The notes under the pieces: generated by a model | Told to the model about the DNA's origin: nothing | The model's input: only the letters and a program-made list of their open reading frames with translations | Database searches by the model: none | Source: Pararobbsia alpina | GTDB taxonomy: Bacteria; Pseudomonadota; Gammaproteobacteria; Burkholderiales; Burkholderiaceae | DNA length: 37,012 nucleotides | Direction of reading: 5' to 3' | Assembly (NCBI RefSeq): GCF_902859895.1 | Contig: NZ_CADIKM010000040.1 | Location: 1 to 37,012 of the forward strand | Program-made: the position numbers and the translations under genes | In this document: positions 15,845-23,605 of the stretch, in pieces | How the letters are laid out: each line of letters starts with the position of its first letter | How positions within the stretch are numbered: position 1 is the first letter of the stretch

Positions 15845-17050
15845 ATGAAGAAGCTTGTATTTGCCATGACCCTTCTCTCCGCCGCGGCTGCCGCTCAGGC
15901 CCAAAGCAGCGTGACGCTGTACGGCGAAATCGATAACGGCATCGCGTACGAATCTGGCCTGCCGCATGGTCATGCGCTAACCGCGGAAACCGCCGACTTC
16001 ATTCCGAGCCGGTTCGGTATCAAAGGTGCCGAAGATCTCGGCGGCGGCACGCAAGCGATCTTCCAGCTGGAATCGGGTATCAATACACAAAACGGCGCTT
16101 TGACGATCGGCAGCAGCCTGTTCAATCGTAACGCGACGGTCGGCCTCACGAACCCCGTCTGGGGGACGTTCAAGATGGGGAATATGGGCGCCTATGAACT
16201 CTCGCAGGACAGCTTCGATGTCGATCCCCAACTGATGCAGGAATACGCGCTGGCGACGCTGGTGCGGGGACGCAACTGGGCGCAAGCCGGTAACGGACTC
16301 GAATACACATCGCCCGAGATCCACGGACTGACCGTGAAGGGCCAATACGATCTAGGTAACACCACGAGCTGGAACCAGGGCAATCCGGGCAGCGTCCCCG
16401 GCCAGCTCGGCAATGCTCCAGGCTCCGGACTGCCGGGCAGCACCCAAGGTCGTTCGGACGGCCTCAAGGTGATGTACATCGCCGGCAACCTGGAACTGCT
16501 GGCCATCTATGACGAGATTCGTGACGGTAACGGTCAGTTCGACAATGTCTACCTGAACTCGCGCTCCCTGTTGACCGGCGGTACGTACACCATGGGTCCG
16601 GTGAAGGTCTATGCCGGCTACCAGCACCTGAGTGCGCCTGACGCGTCGAACATCGGGGTCTATGGAACTGCGGGCACGCCGACGACCCTGCCTAACGGCG
16701 TCTCCCTGCCGACGGCGGTCGATCATGAATGGCTCGGTGCCGCATGGCAGATCACGCCGGCAACCGCCCTGACCAGCGGTGTCTATCATGCCAATGCGAA
16801 CAACGGCAACGGCAACGCCACGATGTACACCCTGGGCGGCACGTACAACCTGACCAAGCGCACCTTCCTCTACTCGGAAGCCGCCTATCTCCACAACAGT
16901 TCGACCTCGAACATCGGGCTGGGCGACGGCTATACCGACTCGTACGGCGCGAACATCAACGACGATCCGGCCAGTGGCAGCACCAGCACTGCACCGAACT
17001 TCGGTCACAGCCAGGAAGGCATTTACGCGGGTATCGTCACGACCTTCTGA
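15845..17050 (+). CDS. Trimeric Gram-negative porin (Omp32/OpcP type)
   Basis: The 401-residue product has a signal peptide (MKKLVFAMTLLSAAAAAQAQ, cut after AQA) and a mature start SSVTLYGEIDNGIAY, as in Burkholderia and Comamonas porins. Strong internal markers are FIPSRFGIKGAEDLGGGTQAIFQLES and FNRNATVGL. It ends GIVTTF, with the terminal aromatic residue needed for barrel assembly. ATG 15845 follows ACAGGAAAGACA. It lies 146 bp behind the amidohydrolase gene on the same strand and may serve uptake of the operon's substrate, though it probably has its own promoter. Confidence 0.93.
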   Translation: MKKLVFAMTLLSAAAAAQAQSSVTLYGEIDNGIAYESGLPHGHALTAETADFIPSRFGIKGAEDLGGGTQAIFQLESGINTQNGALTIGSSLFNRNATVGLTNPVWGTFKMGNMGAYELSQDSFDVDPQLMQEYALATLVRGRNWAQAGNGLEYTSPEIHGLTVKGQYDLGNTTSWNQGNPGSVPGQLGNAPGSGLPGSTQGRSDGLKVMYIAGNLELLAIYDEIRDGNGQFDNVYLNSRSLLTGGTYTMGPVKVYAGYQHLSAPDASNIGVYGTAGTPTTLPNGVSLPTAVDHEWLGAAWQITPATALTSGVYHANANNGNGNATMYTLGGTYNLTKRTFLYSEAAYLHNSSTSNIGLGDGYTDSYGANINDDPASGSTSTAPNFGHSQEGIYAGIVTTF

Positions 17051-17117
17051 GCAAGACCCGGTCGCGCCGCTGTTCGTCCCGCCCACGCTCCGGCGGGGCG
17101 AACGTGGCCGTCAAGAG

Positions 17118-17175
17118 GTTCGGCGATTCGCCGGGCAATTGAGTATGACAACCGCCGCCGTGCTTCGCGGCGGTT
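17118..17175. terminator. Bidirectional hairpin terminator within a duplicated element
   Basis: AACCGCCGC (17150-17158) and GCGGCGGTT (17167-17175) form a perfect 9-bp stem with an 8-base loop. It lies between the convergent ends of the porin gene (17050) and the CoA-transferase gene (17178), so it can serve both. The left part (17118-17149) begins GTTCGGCGATTCG and is nearly the same as 21038-21068, which also borders a hairpin next to a minus-strand gene end. No strong T-run follows on the plus side (CCTCATC). Confidence 0.65.
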
Positions 17176-17177
17176 CC

Positions 17178-18683
17178 TCATCGCGCCAGCCATTCGGGTT
17201 TGCTCGAGCCTCGTGGCACGAGCACCGTCCTGAAGGACCCGGGCGTCTTCGACAAGACCACCTGGTCGGTCATGCCCTGATACGTGCCAAGCGGGGTCTG
17301 CGCCGTGAACAGATCGGGAGCGACGTTTGCTTGTTCGTCGGAGGATCCGGCGCTCGCCCGGGCATAGTCCTTGTCGAAGACGCCGAGCGAGAACAGCCAG
17401 AGCACAGTGCGGGTCAGAGAAACGGTGACTCGATAGCTGCCACCCCCGAGCGCGCGCCGACGCAGCGCCGCAAGTATGCCGACCGTGCCGAGCCAGCCCA
17501 CCACGTTATCGACAATGGGAATGATCGGCGGCGATTTGGGACGCGTGAGCGTGCCTTCGACGGCGAACAGCCCCGAGACGGCTGCGCCGATTTCATCAAA
17601 TCCCGGACGATTCTTCCAGGGTCCCTTGTCACCGTGAAGCAGGACATTCGCATGGATCAACCCCGGCTTCCTGGCGCAGAGCTCCTCGGCATCGAGACCA
17701 TGGCGCTCCAGATAGCCCGGACGCTTGTTGGCGAAGAAGACGTCCGCACCTTTTAGCAGGAGATCGAATCTCGCGCGATCCTCCCGCGAGTAATCCAGGA
17801 TCGTCGAGCGCATCCCGACCTGGGCGTCCCACGCGAACGCCTCGATCTCGCTATCGTGCGGCCGCCAGATGTTGAGGACATCGGCCCCGAACAAAGCGAG
17901 GTCCCTCCCGATGGCCGCTCCGGCAATCACATGACCCATTCCGAGTGCGCGAATGCCGTCCAGCGGACTGGTGCCGTCAATGCTGAAAGGGATCGGCTCG
18001 CTTTCGCCGATCTTTTCCACGCTGATCAACGACATTCTCGAGAGCACCTCTGTGTACTGAAGCTCCTTGCGGAATTCCTCGAAAGTGCGCACCTTCGCGA
18101 TGACAATCCCGGCCTCCGCCGCCGCATTCTCCAGGTCGTCGGCACGCCACTGCAGGATCGCGTTGCGCACGGATTCCGGGCTGGCGTCGCACCTGAGCAA
18201 GCTGAGCTCGCGGGCGGCCAGCTTGGGGTAGATATTCAGAGGCACGACGTGCCGCCCGTCACGGGTTTCGCGGAAGAGATTCGGATCGACTTCGAGGGCC
18301 GGGGGACGTCCATTGATCGTTTCCCATTTCAGATCGAAGAACCCGGAGAAGCGCCGCAACGCTTTACGGACATCCACTTCGATGTCCTGTTCCTCGCCGC
18401 TCCGGAGTCGCCACAGCGCGGCAACGCTGACAGCCTTGGCGGCCAGGGCGATCGCGGGCATCGAGCCGAACCGGAAGCGGCTCGGAATGATCGGATCCCG
18501 GCCGTAGAAAGTGATCTTGCCACCGCTGTCCGCCGTCGATAACCCGACGTCTTTCAGTACGTCATTGAGCGCGCCGTGCAGGTCGAAATCCGAGCTCCGC
18601 TCCGGATTCGCGAGCTTCGATTGAATGATCCCGGTGAGCCGATCCGCTTCGTTTTCGAGGGGGAGAGTAGCCAAGTCGTTCAT
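17178..18683 (-). CDS. CoA-transferase family III (CaiB/BaiF-like) protein, enlarged
   Basis: The 501-residue product carries a class III CoA-transferase domain in its C-terminal half: GIRALGMGHVIAGAAIGRDLALFGADVLNI, ANKRPGYLERHGLDAEELCARKPGLIHANV, then GFDEIGAAVSG and the Asp of IPIVDNVVGW, which fits the nucleophile position of formyl-CoA transferase relatives. Such enzymes move CoA between carboxylic acids. The first about 230 residues are an extra region, resembling a degenerate second copy of the fold; usual members are near 400 residues. ATG 18683 with GGAA upstream is preferred over start codons further upstream that would overlap the dehydrogenase gene. It is the last gene of a three-gene operon. 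Confidence 0.85.
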   Translation of the reverse strand: MNDLATLPLENEADRLTGIIQSKLANPERSSDFDLHGALNDVLKDVGLSTADSGGKITFYGRDPIIPSRFRFGSMPAIALAAKAVSVAALWRLRSGEEQDIEVDVRKALRRFSGFFDLKWETINGRPPALEVDPNLFRETRDGRHVVPLNIYPKLAARELSLLRCDASPESVRNAILQWRADDLENAAAEAGIVIAKVRTFEEFRKELQYTEVLSRMSLISVEKIGESEPIPFSIDGTSPLDGIRALGMGHVIAGAAIGRDLALFGADVLNIWRPHDSEIEAFAWDAQVGMRSTILDYSREDRARFDLLLKGADVFFANKRPGYLERHGLDAEELCARKPGLIHANVLLHGDKGPWKNRPGFDEIGAAVSGLFAVEGTLTRPKSPPIIPIVDNVVGWLGTVGILAALRRRALGGGSYRVTVSLTRTVLWLFSLGVFDKDYARASAGSSDEQANVAPDLFTAQTPLGTYQGMTDQVVLSKTPGSFRTVLVPRGSSKPEWLAR

Positions 18684-18726
18684 TTGCGAAATTCCATTTC
18701 GATTAGGGAGTGTCAACCGACCGCGA

Positions 18727-19707
18727 TCAGCCCGCACTGGCCGCAGCCTCGCGTGACTTGGCCACCTCCGTACCTCTCGTGCGCAGTTCGATGAGGCCGA
18801 GCAGCATCTCGTCCCGCTGCGCCTCCAACTCCTCGATGGAACGCGATCCGACCTCGGCATGGACACCGTCGATGAGCTTCTTCCGCACCTCCGGCGTCAG
18901 CACCGGCGAGCCGAGATCTTTCCATCCAGCCGTCATCGGTCCGGTGAACTGCTGGAAGAAGTGCTCGATGCCGCCCGGGCCGCCGCCGAGGTGATTGAGC
19001 ATCATGTTGCCCATCACGCCCCAGCGCAGACCCGGCCCCCAGGAGAGGGCGGTGTCGACGTCGGCGGCGCTCAGCACCTCCTCGGCCACCAGGAAATAGA
19101 CCTCGCGCGCCAACGCGAACTGCAGACGGTTGGCGACGTGGCCCTGCAGTTCCTTGTGCAGGCGCACCGTCTGTTTCCCGATCGATGTGTAAAACTCCGC
19201 AGCGCGCCGGATCGTCTCTTCCGAGGTCTTTGCTCCGCCGACGATCTCGACCAGCGGGATCAAGTGCGGCGGATTGAACGGATGGGCGACGACGCAGCGC
19301 TCGGGATGCAGCGCGGCACCCAACTGGATGCTGCTCATGGGGAGGGTCGACGTGCTCGACGCGATGATCACGTCCGGTGGCAGCAGTTCATCGAGTTGCC
19401 CATAGAGCTTCTGCTTGAAGTCAAGCCGTTCGGGCCCGTTTTCCTGGACGAGGTCCACGTCCTCGAGCGCTTGCGCGAGCACGGGCGTGAACTTCAGGTT
19501 CGCTTGAGCCGCTCCGGGCGAAAGGCCCAATCTCTTGAGCACCGGCCAGGCGGACTCCACGAATTTCCTCAACTGGGCTTCAGCATTGGGGGCGATGTCC
19601 GTCGCAATGACCTGCAGTCCCTTGGCGAGAAACAGCGCGGTCCAGCTGGCGCCGATCACGCCGGTGCCGATGATGGCAATGCGACGAAAGGGTGTGGTAT
19701 CAGTCAT
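18727..19707 (-). CDS. 3-hydroxyacyl-CoA dehydrogenase family protein, L-carnitine dehydrogenase-like
   Basis: The 326-residue protein has an N-terminal NAD-binding Rossmann fold (IAIIGTGVIGASWTALFLAKG, residues about 9-29) and the catalytic motif SSTSTLPMSSIQ followed by HPFNPPHLIPLVEIVGG, in which the His is the catalytic base. The helical C-terminal domain includes GHVANRLQFALAREVYFLV. The single-fold size and the sequence style match the L-carnitine dehydrogenase/L-gulonate dehydrogenase/lambda-crystallin branch, not the fused beta-oxidation enzyme. It would oxidise a 3-hydroxy acid or its CoA ester in the cytoplasm. It lies 21 bp after the propeller gene and 43 bp before the CoA-transferase gene. 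Confidence 0.9.
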   Translation of the reverse strand: MTDTTPFRRIAIIGTGVIGASWTALFLAKGLQVIATDIAPNAEAQLRKFVESAWPVLKRLGLSPGAAQANLKFTPVLAQALEDVDLVQENGPERLDFKQKLYGQLDELLPPDVIIASSTSTLPMSSIQLGAALHPERCVVAHPFNPPHLIPLVEIVGGAKTSEETIRRAAEFYTSIGKQTVRLHKELQGHVANRLQFALAREVYFLVAEEVLSAADVDTALSWGPGLRWGVMGNMMLNHLGGGPGGIEHFFQQFTGPMTAGWKDLGSPVLTPEVRKKLIDGVHAEVGSRSIEELEAQRDEMLLGLIELRTRGTEVAKSREAAASAG

Positions 19708-19728
19708 GTCATGTCTCCAATGCGGTGG

Positions 19729-20643
19729 TCAGACTTCGGCATAGGCGATGCCGGTGAGATTGCCTTCGGCGAAGAGGAAGTTGCGCTGATGCCTCCCATC
19801 GAGATCCGCCGAATAGACTGAGCCGGCCAGGTCCGTGACGAACATCCGACTACCGGGAACGTCGAGTGCGATGCCGATTCCCTCCATCAGGTGCGTCACG
19901 AGGATTTCAGGCGCCGCCTTTGCGTCGATCGGCGCGCGATTGACGGTATTGCCGCGCGGAGGATCGCCGCGGTCGGTCCAGTAGAGGACGCGGTTCGCCA
20001 GGTCGAGCTCGAGGTCGATGGGTTCCGGCAGCGTGTCGAACAGCACCTCGATGTCGGAGCGGTTTGTCGGGTCTTCGCCCTGCGGGATGTCGATGTTGGC
20101 GCGGAAGATGCGGCCCAGGCCGGCGTTGTCCGGGCCTTTCTGCGTCCAGTAGAGTTTCCCGAGCTGTGGATCGATGGTGATTCCGACGCACCACCGGGTC
20201 TGGTCCCGCCGGTCCTTGTCGCCACGCCCGGTCGCGACCAGCGTTTCGACTTGAGAGCCGTTGAGGTTGGCGCGCATCACGCGCATGCCCTCGCGATCGC
20301 ACCAATAGAGCTTGCCGCCAGCCCGGTCGAGATGAATCTGCTTGGGTGTGTGCGTGACGCCTTGTGGGACGATGACCACGCGGTTCTTGCCGTCAAGGTC
20401 GGCGCGCTCGATCGAGCCATCATCGAGGCCGATCGTACCCATGTTGGTCCAATAGATATGACCGGCATCCGGCTCCACGACGATGCCGTCGGGAAGCCGG
20501 CAATCCGTGACGATCGTCTTGCGGTCGGAGCCGTCGGGATTGATCGAGTCAATGCGGCCGCCACTCAGTTCGAGGAAAAACAATCGGCCGGAGCGGGTTG
20601 CGTCCGCGGAAACAGGGGCTCCGCTGATTTGAGGCAAGGTCAT
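19729..20643 (-). CDS. YWTD-repeat (LDL-receptor class B-like) beta-propeller protein
   Basis: The 304-residue product lacks a signal peptide and consists of repeated blades marked by HIYWTNMG, KLYWCDREG, KLYWTQKG and VLYWTDRGD, with linkers such as LDDGSIERADLDGKN and LGRIFRANID. These are YWTD motifs of six-bladed propellers, related in fold to SMP-30/gluconolactonases. ATG 20643 has a good ribosome site (GAAAGGACGCGCC). It is the first gene of the operon with the dehydrogenase and CoA-transferase, which suggests an enzyme such as a lactonase or a binding protein for the same substrate. The catalytic metal residues of SMP-30 were not identified, so the role is open. Confidence 0.85.
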   Translation of the reverse strand: MTLPQISGAPVSADATRSGRLFFLELSGGRIDSINPDGSDRKTIVTDCRLPDGIVVEPDAGHIYWTNMGTIGLDDGSIERADLDGKNRVVIVPQGVTHTPKQIHLDRAGGKLYWCDREGMRVMRANLNGSQVETLVATGRGDKDRRDQTRWCVGITIDPQLGKLYWTQKGPDNAGLGRIFRANIDIPQGEDPTNRSDIEVLFDTLPEPIDLELDLANRVLYWTDRGDPPRGNTVNRAPIDAKAAPEILVTHLMEGIGIALDVPGSRMFVTDLAGSVYSADLDGRHQRNFLFAEGNLTGIAYAEV

Positions 20644-21037
20644 GGCGCGTCCTTTCGTGTCACTGCCATTGAAAGAGAGACTGAATGTCAGGAGCGACTG
20701 TGCACTTTTGAGATCAGGCGATCTCTCGAAGTCGAGTTGCCGAATCGATTGTCGTGAAGTGCCCGGCAGGAAGTTCATCCGGCCCGCGCTAACATTGAGG
20801 TCCAGTCCAATCACCAGGCCGCAGCGACTGAATTGAACGTTTTGTTATGCCGGATGTTAGTTGGCGATGCGAACTACGGCTATTACATGAATATGGAGTC
20901 AGGCCAGCGAGGCTGTTGACGCTCGACGCCTGTTGAGAAGTGCGTGTGCGGCGTTGTGAAACACGCGCTCAAGCCGAGCGGGAAAGCCACTTCTTGCGAC
21001 ACATGCTACCGAAGGGAATGTGCAGCTTGAGCCTGTC
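20644..21037. other. Upstream region of the propeller operon
   Basis: About 390 bases without a supportable gene. It should contain the promoter of the minus-strand operon beginning at 20643. The AT-richer part at about 20830-20900 includes the sequence TATTACATGAATATGGAGTC (20881-20900), a weaker copy of the palindromic motif found at 35274-35293 and 36589-36608. Confidence 0.5.
20881..20900. promoter_or_regulatory. Half-conserved copy of the TACATGAWTATG palindromic motif
   Basis: TATTACATGAATATGGAGTC matches the efflux-operon copy CATTACATGAATATGCAATG at 16 of 20 positions, with 13 consecutive identical bases in the core. It lies about 240 bp upstream of the propeller operon start. The right half-site is degenerate, so it may be weak or chance. 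Confidence 0.3.
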
Positions 21038-21094
21038 GTTCGGCGATTCGTCGGGCATTTGAATAAGAAACCGCCACCGTTCGCGGCGGCGGTT
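21038..21094 (-). terminator. Hairpin terminator of the MXKDX gene, second copy of a duplicated element
   Basis: Read on the minus strand, AACCGCC (21094-21088) pairs with GGCGGTT (21075-21069), followed by TCTTATTC, a moderately T-rich tail. It comes 24 bases after the stop of the gene at 21119. The adjacent segment 21038-21068 matches 17118-17149, including the first 20 bases with one difference (GTTCGGCGATTCGYCGGGCA). Confidence 0.65.
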
Positions 21095-21118
21095 CGATCT
21101 CGCTTGGCAGGTACCCGC

Positions 21119-21337
21119 TTACTGGGCCATCGCACCAGATGCCGGATGATCCTTGCCCATCGAATCATGCTTCATCTTGTCGTCCTTCTTGCCCATGGAG
21201 TCTTTGGCGATCGGATCCTTCATCATGGAATCCTTCGCCATCGCGTCCTTGCCCATGGCGTCGCTCGCCTGGGCGAATACTGCAGTGCCGGTCAAGGCCA
21301 GGGTTGCGGTGAGTGCAGCAGTGATGAACCGTTTCAT
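21119..21337 (-). CDS. Secreted pentapeptide MXKDX repeat protein
   Basis: The 72-residue product has a signal peptide (MKRFITAALTATLALTGTAVFA, cut after residue 22). The mature part of 50 residues is built from repeats of the form M-x-K-D-x (MGKDA, MAKDS, MMKDP, IAKDS, MGKKD, MGKDH). This is a recognised small family in Burkholderia and relatives; its function is unknown. Alternating Met, Lys and Asp suggest metal or surface binding, but that is speculation. GAGAGAC upstream of ATG 21337 may serve as ribosome site. It is a single-gene unit with its own terminator. Confidence 0.88.
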   Translation of the reverse strand: MKRFITAALTATLALTGTAVFAQASDAMGKDAMAKDSMMKDPIAKDSMGKKDDKMKHDSMGKDHPASGAMAQ

Positions 21338-21782
21338 TTAGTCTCTCTATTTGAACAAGAATGCCGGCATGGCCGGGAAGATGCTTCGCAGTTGAAAACA
21401 GGGATCTCGACATCCGATCGATCGGCGATCGGACAACAAAAAGCCTCTTGGTCTGCTCGTCAAAGCATCCAAGCATACGTCGATCAGATATCGGGTTTCG
21501 CCGCGTTATTGCCGCGCAGCACATCGGATATGTTCGGCTGATGACCTAGGACAGAACCCGATCAGATGTCGGACTCTGCTGCGCTATGACCGCTCAATGC
21601 ATTGGAGATATTCGATTGACGGCTCAGGCCGGAATCTGGGGTGTTCCGGTAGTCAATCAAGCCGTAAGGGCATCCTGAAGGCGGCCCGCTTGCAGCCTGG
21701 AGCGTCGCCGCGGACACCGGTGCTTCCTGCCGGGGCGGGTGCCTCTAAAGCACGTCGCAGGAGAGTAATAGACGATGGAAGT
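21338..21782. other. Region between glpD and the MXKDX gene, with a tandem repeat
   Basis: About 445 bases with no normal-size gene. The central part 21484-21640 is a tandem repeat of two 78-bp units, listed separately. At 21414-21425 there is a perfect palindrome CCGATCGATCGG, followed by another CGATCGG. The promoter of the MXKDX gene must lie in the lower part. No terminator for glpD was recognised. Confidence 0.5.
21484..21639 (-). repeat. Two tandem 78-bp units, each encoding a similar peptide tail on the minus strand
   Basis: On the minus strand the two units are in the same frame and each ends in ATC TGA (stops at 21564-21562 and 21486-21484). The upstream unit reads QSNISNALSGHSAAESDI-stop and the downstream one QPNISDVLRGNNAAKPDI-stop, 10 of 18 residues identical. 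DNA identity is clearly lower than in a recent duplication. No ATG start precedes them; a TTG about 32 codons before the first stop is a weak possibility. They could be peptide genes, tail remnants of a duplicated gene, or repeated RNA elements. Confidence 0.5.
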
Positions 21783-23348
21783 TCAAATGGCGTTCTGTTG
21801 CAACCAGCGCTCAACCTGTTCGCGTTGTACCGGCGTAAAGCGAAGTCCGAGTTTCGAGCGGCGCCACAATACATCGTCGGCATTCACGGCCCACTCCTCA
21901 CGCTGCAGGTAACGGAGCTCGCGTTCATGCAGACCGGGTGCCACTTCCTCGCCGAGATCCGCCATCGATGAGGCATCGCCGATGACCTCGGCGATGCGGG
22001 TGCCATAAGCGTGCGCCAGCCGGCGAGTCAGCCCGGTATCGAGCCATGGATGGCGTGAGCGAATAACGGCCGCGAATTGTTCAAAATCCCCGGCCGGACG
22101 AGCCGCTTCACCGATCCAGTCGGCCAGCCGGCCACCGGGAAGAAAGGCGCGAGCGCTCCAGGCCGGACGAGGTTCGCCTAGCATGCGCCCGACCTCGTCG
22201 GCGGCATCTTCCGCAAGCTTGCGAAACGTCGTGATCTTCCCGCCCCATATCGACAGAAGCGCAGCCGCATCCGTATTGCGCTCGAGAAAATAGTCGCGCG
22301 TCACAGCCGATGGATCGCCGGAAGCGTCGTCGAGCAATGGCCGGACACCGGAGTACGTCCAGACGACATCCTCAGGCATCACGGGCAGCCGGAAATAGCG
22401 GCTGGCCTGGGCGCACAGATATTCGATCTCGTCCTCGCTGATCCGGACCGAACCGGGATCGACGCCATTGAGCTCCACGTCGGTCGTGCCGATCAGCGTG
22501 AACGCGTCCTGATAAGGGATTGCGAAGATGATCCTGCCGTCCGCGTTCTGAAAGATATAGGCGTGCTCGTGCTCGAAGAGTCGGGGCACGACGATATGGC
22601 TGCCCTTGACGAGGCGCAAGCGTCGGGTGGCCAGCGTTTCGCCGTGGGCCGGGTTCGCGACACCCCGTAGGAACGATTCGGCCCAGGGCCCTGCGGCATT
22701 GACCAGTGCGCGCGCCCGTACGGTACGCTGGCCGCCCTTTTCGGACTCGAGGATCGCGGTCCAGCTCGCTGCTTCGCGCTGCGCGGAGACACAGCGCGTG
22801 CGCGTGAGCACTTCGGCGCCATGCGCCTTCGCATCGAGCGCATTGAGCACCACGAGCCGGGCATCGTCGACCCAGCCATCCGAGTAGACAAAGCCGCGCT
22901 TGAATTCGGGCTTGAGTGCAGCACCCGCCACATGCCGGTGAAGATCGACGGAACGCGAAGCGGGCAGCAGCTCGCGCCGGGCCAGATGGTCATAGAGAAA
23001 CAAGCCGATGCGGATCATCCATGCCGGCCGCATCGACGGGTCATGTGGCATCACGAAGCGCAAAGGCGACATGATGTGCGGTGCGCTGCGCAACAACACT
23101 TCCCGCTCCTGCAAGGCCTTGCGCACCAGCGCGAACTCATAGTGTTCGAGGTAGCGCAGTCCCCCGTGGATCAGCTTCGTCGATGCAGATGAAGTGTGCG
23201 AAGCCAGGTCATCCTTCTCGCACAACACCACACGCCAACCGCGGCCCGCGAGGTCCCGCGCGATGCCACAGCCATTAATGCCGCCACCGACGATCAGCAC
23301 GTCGCAGTCGGTGTTCGAGGGTACAGCCGAAACGGTCGCAGGAGTCAC
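21783..23348 (-). CDS. glpD: Aerobic glycerol-3-phosphate dehydrogenase
   Basis: The 521-residue flavoprotein oxidises sn-glycerol 3-phosphate to dihydroxyacetone phosphate at the inner membrane and passes electrons to quinone. The FAD-binding start DVLIVGGGINGCGIARDLAGRG (residues about 16-37) is followed by LASHTSSASTKLIHGGLRYLE, the conserved GlpD block. VNAAGPWAESF, PYQDAFTLIGTTDVE, YSGVRPLL and SIWGGKITTFRKLAE complete the pattern, with the C-terminal DAO_C domain. The start is a GTG (MTPATVSAVPS) without an obvious ribosome site; no better codon was found. Unlike in many relatives, glpK, glpF and glpR are not adjacent. The next gene on the same strand, 257 bp upstream, encodes a monoacylglycerol-lipase-like hydrolase. 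Confidence 0.96.
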   Translation of the reverse strand: MTPATVSAVPSNTDCDVLIVGGGINGCGIARDLAGRGWRVVLCEKDDLASHTSSASTKLIHGGLRYLEHYEFALVRKALQEREVLLRSAPHIMSPLRFVMPHDPSMRPAWMIRIGLFLYDHLARRELLPASRSVDLHRHVAGAALKPEFKRGFVYSDGWVDDARLVVLNALDAKAHGAEVLTRTRCVSAQREAASWTAILESEKGGQRTVRARALVNAAGPWAESFLRGVANPAHGETLATRRLRLVKGSHIVVPRLFEHEHAYIFQNADGRIIFAIPYQDAFTLIGTTDVELNGVDPGSVRISEDEIEYLCAQASRYFRLPVMPEDVVWTYSGVRPLLDDASGDPSAVTRDYFLERNTDAAALLSIWGGKITTFRKLAEDAADEVGRMLGEPRPAWSARAFLPGGRLADWIGEAARPAGDFEQFAAVIRSRHPWLDTGLTRRLAHAYGTRIAEVIGDASSMADLGEEVAPGLHERELRYLQREEWAVNADDVLWRRSKLGLRFTPVQREQVERWLQQNAI

Positions 23349-23417
23349 GAGAACATTCGATCAGGGAGAAAGGTGGATTCACGCGGCCTGGTGGGGCAAA
23401 ACTCCTCCGCGGATTCT

Positions 23418-23446
23418 CAATTGTTCGATTGTAGTTCGTTTCTGCG
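23418..23446. promoter_or_regulatory. Possible GlpR-type direct repeats upstream of glpD
   Basis: TTCGATT (23424-23430) and TTCGTTT (23435-23441) are near-identical repeats spaced 11 bases apart, 75-95 bp upstream of the glpD start. DeoR-family GlpR regulators of glycerol genes bind repeated TTCG-containing sites in Gram-negative bacteria. No glpR gene is visible here, so this is only a suggestion. Confidence 0.3.
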
Positions 23447-23543
23447 CGTTTATGGTCGGGGTTTATGCGTAGAGGGGTTCTTTATGTTTCGCTATAGGCG
23501 CCGAATGATGCCGGGAACGCGCGTGGAGGCATGCCTCAGGCAC

Positions 23544-23570
23544 GCACGCTGAACACTCCGCTCAGCGTGC
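23544..23570. terminator. Perfect 9-bp hairpin downstream of the hydrolase gene
   Basis: GCACGCTGA (23544-23552) and TCAGCGTGC (23562-23570) form a perfect stem with a 9-base loop, 36 bases beyond the stop of the minus-strand hydrolase gene. No T-run follows in the minus direction, so it is a weak intrinsic terminator or an mRNA-end stabiliser. Confidence 0.4.
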
Positions 23571-23605
23571 AGCCGGGCCGGCACCCTCCGGAGTTTTCGT
23601 CTAGA

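Noticed and set aside
21414-21432. CCGATCGATCGGCGATCGG as a possible operator
   Set aside because: CGATCG-type palindromes are frequent in Burkholderia DNA, so this alone is not evidence of a binding site.
21165-21524. A 119-codon minus-strand frame overlapping the MXKDX gene and the tandem repeat
   Set aside because: It is out of frame with the clearly signal-bearing MXKDX gene and with the repeat peptides, and has no similarity to known proteins.
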